From positions 1 to 9,596 of the forward strand of contig JAEYWD010000023.1 of assembly GCA_023429135.1 (NCBI GenBank): a stretch of DNA of 9,596 bases, in the 5' to 3' direction. The notes under the pieces were generated by a model. That model did not search any database, had not been told where the DNA came from, and was given only the letters and a program-made list of their open reading frames with translations. Below, piece by piece: positions 6,501-9,596 of this stretch. Positions within the stretch are counted from its first letter, which is position 1; each line of letters begins with the position of its first letter. This stretch comes from Bacteroidota bacterium (GTDB lineage: Bacteria > Bacteroidota > Bacteroidia > Bacteroidales > JAAUTT01). A program made the position numbers and the translations under genes.

Positions 6501-7703
6501 ATGAGGAATCGCTTTAAATACATGCCCTATTCTAAAAGATTTGTTGAAACAGCAGGTCCGCGAATAAAGAACAGCGGCCACAGGTTATGTTTGTGGCTGG
6601 TATTTTACCTTGGGTTAAAAGCTGAGCAGGTAGCCAGGCTTCCAAAAGATTTATGGCCGCAGCTTGAGGCCAATATCAGGTTTTCCGAAAACCCGAAAGC
6701 AGCCAGAGAGATCATGGCGATGGCCGAACAACACAACGAGGTTTCGGGCAATGCCCATTTCCTGTTCGAGAAAAAGGGCGTGGGGTTCAACGGGGCTCAA
6801 ATGCGCCAATATATCTGGTGGTTGATTTACAGATATAAACTAGAAGCAGTTTTTCGGAAACAGATTCGTAACATGCTTGCACAAACCACGCTCGAAAAAA
6901 CAACGCAAAATCAATACGAATCGTACCTTCTCAGCTTTGTGCGTGGAATTGAATACGCAAATCCGGGCCTGGTAAGTAAAGACCGGATAAAGGATTTTTT
7001 GTATCAGTTTGGCAAAGGCAAGGCACCTGATTCGGTTAATGGCATGATTACAGCCCTGAGGTTTTACTACAACTATTGTTTGAAAAGGGATTTTCGTCCA
7101 ACGGAGCTGCCCCGTGCAAGACGTACATTTGTCAAGCCTCAGGTTTTGGGCATGGAAGAGGTAGCTGCCATTATTGCATCGGTAGAAAACGAAAAGCACC
7201 GGATACTCATAAGCCTTATTTATTCCGCAGGATTGCGGCGCAGCGAAGCAAGAAATTTAAGGCTTACCGACATAGATTATAACCGTGGGTTGTTATTTAT
7301 AAAATCCGCCAAAGGTAAAAAGGACCGTTTTACGATATTGAGCCCCGCACTGGCCGATTCGCTGAAACAGTATGTTGCGCAATACAAACCCCGGCACTAT
7401 GTTTTTGAGGGCGACAAGGCAGGAGAGCCTTACTGTTACACCAGTATGGAAGTAATATTAAAGAGAGCAGCCAACAGGGCCGGAATCGGCAAAAAGGTAA
7501 ACCTGCATTTGTTAAGGCACAGCTTTGCCACCCATGTACTTGAAGATGGCTACGACACCCGCTATTTACAGCAGATACTGGGACACAACAGTATTAAAAC
7601 CACCCAAAGGTACACCCACCTTACCCGGGAATCGGTTTTAAAGGTAAGGAGCCCATTCGACAAGGTATATCAGATGACATACCGCAATAAATCTTCGCCA
7701 TAA
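6501..7703 (+). CDS. Tyrosine recombinase, candidate cassette integrase
   Basis: This is a 400-aa tyrosine-type site-specific recombinase. The catalytic set is complete: Arg246 (SAGLRRSEARNL), Lys271 (SAKGKKDRF), His336 and Arg339 (HLLRHSFATHVLE), His362 (LGHNSIKTTQ) and nucleophile Tyr371 (RYTHL). Residues about 125-205 look like the core-binding SAM-like domain. Residues 1-120 are an amino-terminal extension longer than in XerC/XerD (about 300 aa). The carboxyl end KVRSPFDKVY resembles the IntI tail VRSPLD. The segment between the Lys and HxxR motifs (about 285-335) is short and lacks the roughly 16-residue extra helix of integron integrases. It is therefore XerC/D-like rather than classical IntI. 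The ATG at 6501 follows the purine-rich GAAGTGAAGTGAA; Met8 (6522) is an alternative start. Attachment-site-like cassettes lie downstream on the same strand. Family certain; cassette role inferred. Confidence 0.92.
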   Translation: MRNRFKYMPYSKRFVETAGPRIKNSGHRLCLWLVFYLGLKAEQVARLPKDLWPQLEANIRFSENPKAAREIMAMAEQHNEVSGNAHFLFEKKGVGFNGAQMRQYIWWLIYRYKLEAVFRKQIRNMLAQTTLEKTTQNQYESYLLSFVRGIEYANPGLVSKDRIKDFLYQFGKGKAPDSVNGMITALRFYYNYCLKRDFRPTELPRARRTFVKPQVLGMEEVAAIIASVENEKHRILISLIYSAGLRRSEARNLRLTDIDYNRGLLFIKSAKGKKDRFTILSPALADSLKQYVAQYKPRHYVFEGDKAGEPYCYTSMEVILKRAANRAGIGKKVNLHLLRHSFATHVLEDGYDTRYLQQILGHNSIKTTQRYTHLTRESVLKVRSPFDKVYQMTYRNKSSP

Positions 7704-7843
7704 CAACTTTGCCAGGAAATATATTAGAATTAAATGACCGCATGAGCGCACTCTTACGGATAATATGTTATTGATTTTTTATGAGGAATAGCCATTTTTT
7801 AAAAAACAGGAGCATAAAAAAGCCAAGGATTGAGATGAAGTTA

Positions 7844-7851
7844 TATATTTG
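7844..7851 (+). promoter_or_regulatory. Candidate cassette promoter -7 box
   Basis: TATATTTG fits TAnnTTTG. It points toward the cassettes and lies 173 bases before the first cassette boundary. A TTG at 7830-7832 is only 11 bases upstream, too close for a normal -33 box, so the promoter call is tentative. Confidence 0.35.
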
Positions 7852-7970
7852 TTTGTATTAACAATTGAAAAAAACGACCCTTGAACCGCTTAAAAACGCA
7901 CCTATGACCAGACAGAACAAAAAATATATAAATTTTATATTTTCCAGTTCTTTCGGGACTTTGAGAGGCC

Positions 7971-7985
7971 ACCCCCACAGGGGGT
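7971..7985. repeat. GC-rich hairpin in the leader
   Basis: ACCCCC (7971-7976) and GGGGGT (7980-7985) pair perfectly around ACA. The bases that follow are ATAATAACA, with no T-run, so it is not a standard terminator. It lies about 40 bases before the first cassette boundary and could be part of the attachment region. Confidence 0.45.
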
Positions 7986-8024
7986 ATAATAACAATAAGC
8001 GTAATAATGGTGTTTATTGAGTCG

Positions 8025-8815
8025 TTACCGCACATTATAAAAAATGGACAACCCGTATAACTTTAGAATGAGAGTTCAGAATTTAAGCTGGAGTTTTATA
8101 ACTATTGAAAGTTTGCTAAAACAATCAAAAGAAAGTGAAAATCCAACTCTTGTGATTTATGCTGCCTTAGAAAGCAGACATATACTCGAGAGGGTTGAAT
8201 TTGAAACTATTGTTATATCAGCAAATTCAAGGTTCACAATCGAAGATTTTGAGAATATCAAAAAACATCACGGGATTCAAAAAGCAAATAAAGAGTTTAA
8301 TGCTCTTAAATTTAAATACCAGACTTTTTCCGAATCATTTTCAAAAGCGGTAAGACCAGATTTGAATTTAAAACCATATGATTATAAAAAAGCTGAAGAT
8401 CTTAAAGGAAAGCTTTCTCAATATATACATATTTATTCACGGACTGATCAAGAATTAGAATATGCCTCATCTTTTATACAAAACGGATTTATTGAGATTC
8501 AATCAGCAATTGACTTTTTAAAAAGCTATGTTACCAGTGACAGCAATGGATACTATTTTGGCATTTTAGATTTTATGACAATTGCTGAACCAATGAAAAA
8601 TGAATTTATATCTTGGTTGAGCAGTTCAGAACAAAACAATGATGATTTAACACAACGATTGATTAAAATTGTAAATGAAAAGAATAACGTGCGGTAACAT
8701 AGGGTATACATCAGGCGGGTTTCAGAGCAATTTGCAAGTTCCGGGCTCGCTGGCAAGGGCAGTAACGGTGGATAATGAAGTAGCCACGAAGCCCGCCCGC
8801 TGCATACCCTCAACG
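8025..8815 (+). mobile_element. Integron-like gene cassette 1
   Basis: This 791-bp unit is bounded by G^TT core points at 8024/8025 and 8815/8816. Its left end with the preceding G, GTTACCGCACATTAT (8024-8038), is the reverse complement of ATAACGTGCGGTAAC at the end of its own ORF (8684-8698) in 14 of 15 positions. Once circularised, the two halves would sit at the two ends of one attC and pair, as cassette biology requires. The cassette carries one ORF starting 19 bases in, with a minimal leader, and no promoter of its own is seen. The coding part looks more AT-rich than the core genes at the left of the window. Confidence 0.75.
8044..8697 (+). CDS. Cassette 1 cargo: helical protein of unknown function
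   Basis: I do not recognise this 217-aa protein. It has no signal peptide or membrane helix and looks mostly alpha-helical. The segment YAALESRHILERVEFETIVIS (about 39-59) has an Arg/Glu-rich helix pattern somewhat like HEPN-type or other helical-bundle cassette proteins, but the HEPN RxxxxH motif is not visible. The C-terminal half is rich in Lys, Glu and Ser. The final codons (AAC GTG CGG TAA) overlap the inverse core of the cassette's attC, a typical compact cassette layout. The ATG at 8044 is the first in the cassette; no Shine-Dalgarno sequence is seen. AT-rich codons suggest an origin different from the flanking core genes. Real gene likely; function unknown. Confidence 0.8.
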   Translation: MDNPYNFRMRVQNLSWSFITIESLLKQSKESENPTLVIYAALESRHILERVEFETIVISANSRFTIEDFENIKKHHGIQKANKEFNALKFKYQTFSESFSKAVRPDLNLKPYDYKKAEDLKGKLSQYIHIYSRTDQELEYASSFIQNGFIEIQSAIDFLKSYVTSDSNGYYFGILDFMTIAEPMKNEFISWLSSSEQNNDDLTQRLIKIVNEKNNVR

Positions 8816-8820
8816 TTGGC
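8689..8820 (+). repeat. attC-like site 1 (imperfect palindrome)
   Basis: The site starts with inverse core GTGCGGTAAC (8689-8698) and ends at core GTTGGC (8815-8820). Just inside, the segment 8701-8723 pairs with 8788-8810 in 18 Watson-Crick positions plus one G-T wobble over 23 without gaps. This includes AGGGTAT with ATACCCT and GGCGGG with CCCGCC, with a few isolated mismatches. The middle (about 8724-8787) is a large terminal loop. The stem with occasional unpaired bases and the variable loop match the single-strand folding of integron attC sites. The cores do not fit strict GTTRRRY, so this is an attC-like rather than a canonical site. Confidence 0.75.
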
Positions 8821-9571
8821 AACAATTGTAAAAAACAGACAATCACCATGATTAAAAAGTTATTCATTCTTTTGATATTTTCATTTTCAGCGTCTGGATT
8901 TATTGTTTGTCAGACTACCACGATTCAAGGAAAGGTAAGCTGTTTTAATAAAAATGAATGTTGTCTTGAATGTCCTTTGATTAGTGTAATATCAAAAGAT
9001 TCAATAAATATAAGTCCTGACAAAAGTGGTAACTTTAAAATCACTACAAATAAGAGTTCTGAGACATTTTCTATTATATTTCAGTCGATTGGCCTTTTGA
9101 AAATTGAGATTTATGATATTCCCTTTATTAACACCGTGACTTTTGAAAATGTATATTTATATAATTGCGCCGAGATAACTCCACGCAAATACAAAAGGAT
9201 TTCAAGACATCTTAAAAGGAAATTTAGCAATCAGAAGGATTATCAGAAATTTATGGTGGATAACTTCTCTGAAATTGTTCCAATAGGAGGCAAAAAATTT
9301 TATTTTGACTGCTCTCAGGCTTATCCTAGCTCGGTGATTAATCCCGTCAATAACAAAAAAATGATTAAGATACAACCTGATAATAAGAAGGTAATAAGGT
9401 TAAAATATAGCGATCTGATTAAATGATAAAAACAACTGTTGCCAATAAATAGGAGCTCAAGTGGTCGGCACGACCCAGCTTGAGCTACCGGTTGAACGAA
9501 ATCCGTTGCTTGAAAAAGGCTATACATTATATATGTATTTCTCGGTGGGAGTACAGTAAAATATCTGAACG
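8816..9571 (+). mobile_element. Integron-like gene cassette 2
   Basis: The left boundary is the G^TT at 8815/8816. Its start with the preceding G, GTTGGCAACAATTGT (8815-8829), is the reverse complement of ACAACTGTTGCCAAT (9432-9446) just after its own ORF in 13 of 15 positions, the same logic as cassette 1 but with an unrelated sequence. The right boundary is taken at the core GTTAGAC (9571-9577), which fits GTTRRRY and is preceded by CTGAAC, much like CTCAAC before the 8815 core. An earlier GTTGC at 9505 is an alternative right end. Confidence 0.65.
8848..9426 (+). CDS. Cassette 2 cargo: secreted protein of unknown function
   Basis: This 192-aa protein begins with a signal peptide (MIKKLFILLIFSFSASGF, cleavage likely near residue 22, VCQ|T). 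The Cys lacks a good lipobox, so signal peptidase I processing is more likely than lipoprotein anchoring. Residues about 25-95 (TIQGKVS, then DKSGNFKITTN and FSIIFQSIGLLKIEIYDI) look like a small beta-sandwich resembling the carboxypeptidase regulatory-like/CarboxypepD_reg domain common in Bacteroidota exported proteins. CFNKNECCLEC (about 33-43) has four Cys residues that could form disulfides or bind metal. Residues 110-192 are basic and unrecognised. The ORF starts 33 bases into the cassette and ends before the inverse core at 9432. It is AT-rich like cassette 1. Confidence 0.8.
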   Translation: MIKKLFILLIFSFSASGFIVCQTTTIQGKVSCFNKNECCLECPLISVISKDSINISPDKSGNFKITTNKSSETFSIIFQSIGLLKIEIYDIPFINTVTFENVYLYNCAEITPRKYKRISRHLKRKFSNQKDYQKFMVDNFSEIVPIGGKKFYFDCSQAYPSSVINPVNNKKMIKIQPDNKKVIRLKYSDLIK

Positions 9572-9577
9572 TTAGAC
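9432..9577 (+). repeat. attC-like site 2, asymmetric
   Basis: The inverse core ACAACTGTTGCCAAT (9432-9446) is followed by a strong two-part hairpin: AGCTCAAG (9454-9461) with CTTGAGCT (9479-9486), and inside it GGTCG (9463-9467) with CGACC (9471-9475). A second small inverted repeat is ATACAT (9522-9527) with ATGTAT (9533-9538). The site ends at GTTAGAC (9571-9577). Unlike site 1, the outer arms do not pair well, so the site may be atypical, rearranged, or end earlier near 9505. Confidence 0.5.
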
Positions 9578-9596
9578 TTGGTGTATTTGTCAGAAA
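9572..9596 (+). mobile_element. Start of cassette 3 (cut by window end)
   Basis: After the G at 9571 the sequence TTAGACTTGGTGTATTTG begins what should be the next cassette. Only 25 bases are present, with no ORF. If the cassette model holds, a complementary inverse core close to CACCAAGTCTAAC should lie after the next ORF. Confidence 0.4.

Larger units (their letters stand above)
7704..8023 (+). other. AT-rich leader, candidate attI and cassette promoter region
   Basis: No gene is seen in the 340 bases between the recombinase stop and the first cassette ORF (cassette boundary at 8024/8025). The stretch holds a TATATTTG box (7844-7851), a small GC hairpin (7971-7985) and, directly after the recombinase stop, AACAACTTTGCCA (7702-7714), which resembles the inverse core of cassette 2. 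By position it is where a primary attachment site (attI) and a shared cassette promoter would lie. That role is inferred. Confidence 0.5.

Noticed and set aside
8553..8867. Minus-strand frame across attC site 1
   Set aside because: It overlaps the end of the cassette 1 gene, the attC stem and the start of the cassette 2 gene. It shows no domain.
6501..9577. Classical (IntI) integron
   Set aside because: The recombinase lacks the IntI extra helix, lies in the same direction as the cassettes, and two of three cores do not fit GTTRRRY. I therefore describe it as integron-like only.

Overview
The window reads as chromosomal DNA from a Bacteroidota bacterium, most likely a marine or sediment Bacteroidales/Marinilabiliales-type organism (lineage is an inference). 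Reasons: promoter-like boxes of the form TAnnTTTG in front of several genes, few clear Shine-Dalgarno sequences, a PDRP1-type regulator with the VVSGGKG amino terminus, a PagL-like outer-membrane protein with a QAQ|E signal cleavage site, and a tyrosine recombinase of a type I associate with Bacteroidota.

Left part (1-5760) is ordinary core sequence. A 556-base leader with REP-like inverted and direct repeats precedes a POT-family peptide:proton symporter (557-2362), which ends in a strong terminator. A gap with a nested inverted repeat and a TTCATT-rich tract separates it from a convergent DUF299/PDRP1 kinase-pyrophosphorylase (2645-3517, minus). Divergent from that is a signal-peptide-bearing PagL-like beta-barrel protein (3737-4906, plus). 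It converges through a bidirectional terminator on a small helical protein, possibly DUF6261 (5025-5759, minus).

Middle part (5760-6500) has no convincing gene. It holds an exact 42-bp-period array of at least seven diverged units, each made of two palindromes spaced 21 bp apart, and then a terminator-like hairpin with a T8 run.

Right part (6501-9596) looks like an integron-like platform. A 400-aa tyrosine recombinase with a complete catalytic set lacks the insertion typical of IntI but ends in an IntI-like VRSPFD motif. A 320-base AT-rich leader follows, then gene cassettes in the same orientation. Cassette 1 (about 8025-8815) carries an unknown helical protein. Cassette 2 (about 8816-9571) carries an unknown secreted protein. 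A third cassette starts at the window edge. The key evidence is that the first bases of each cassette are the reverse complement of the bases at the end of its own ORF (14/15 and 13/15 matches). This is what attC inverse-core/core pairing requires once a cassette is circular. The attC at 8689-8820 also folds into a long imperfect stem.

The recombinase would excise and insert the cassettes, the leader would hold the primary attachment site and possibly a shared promoter, and the cassettes supply variable cargo.
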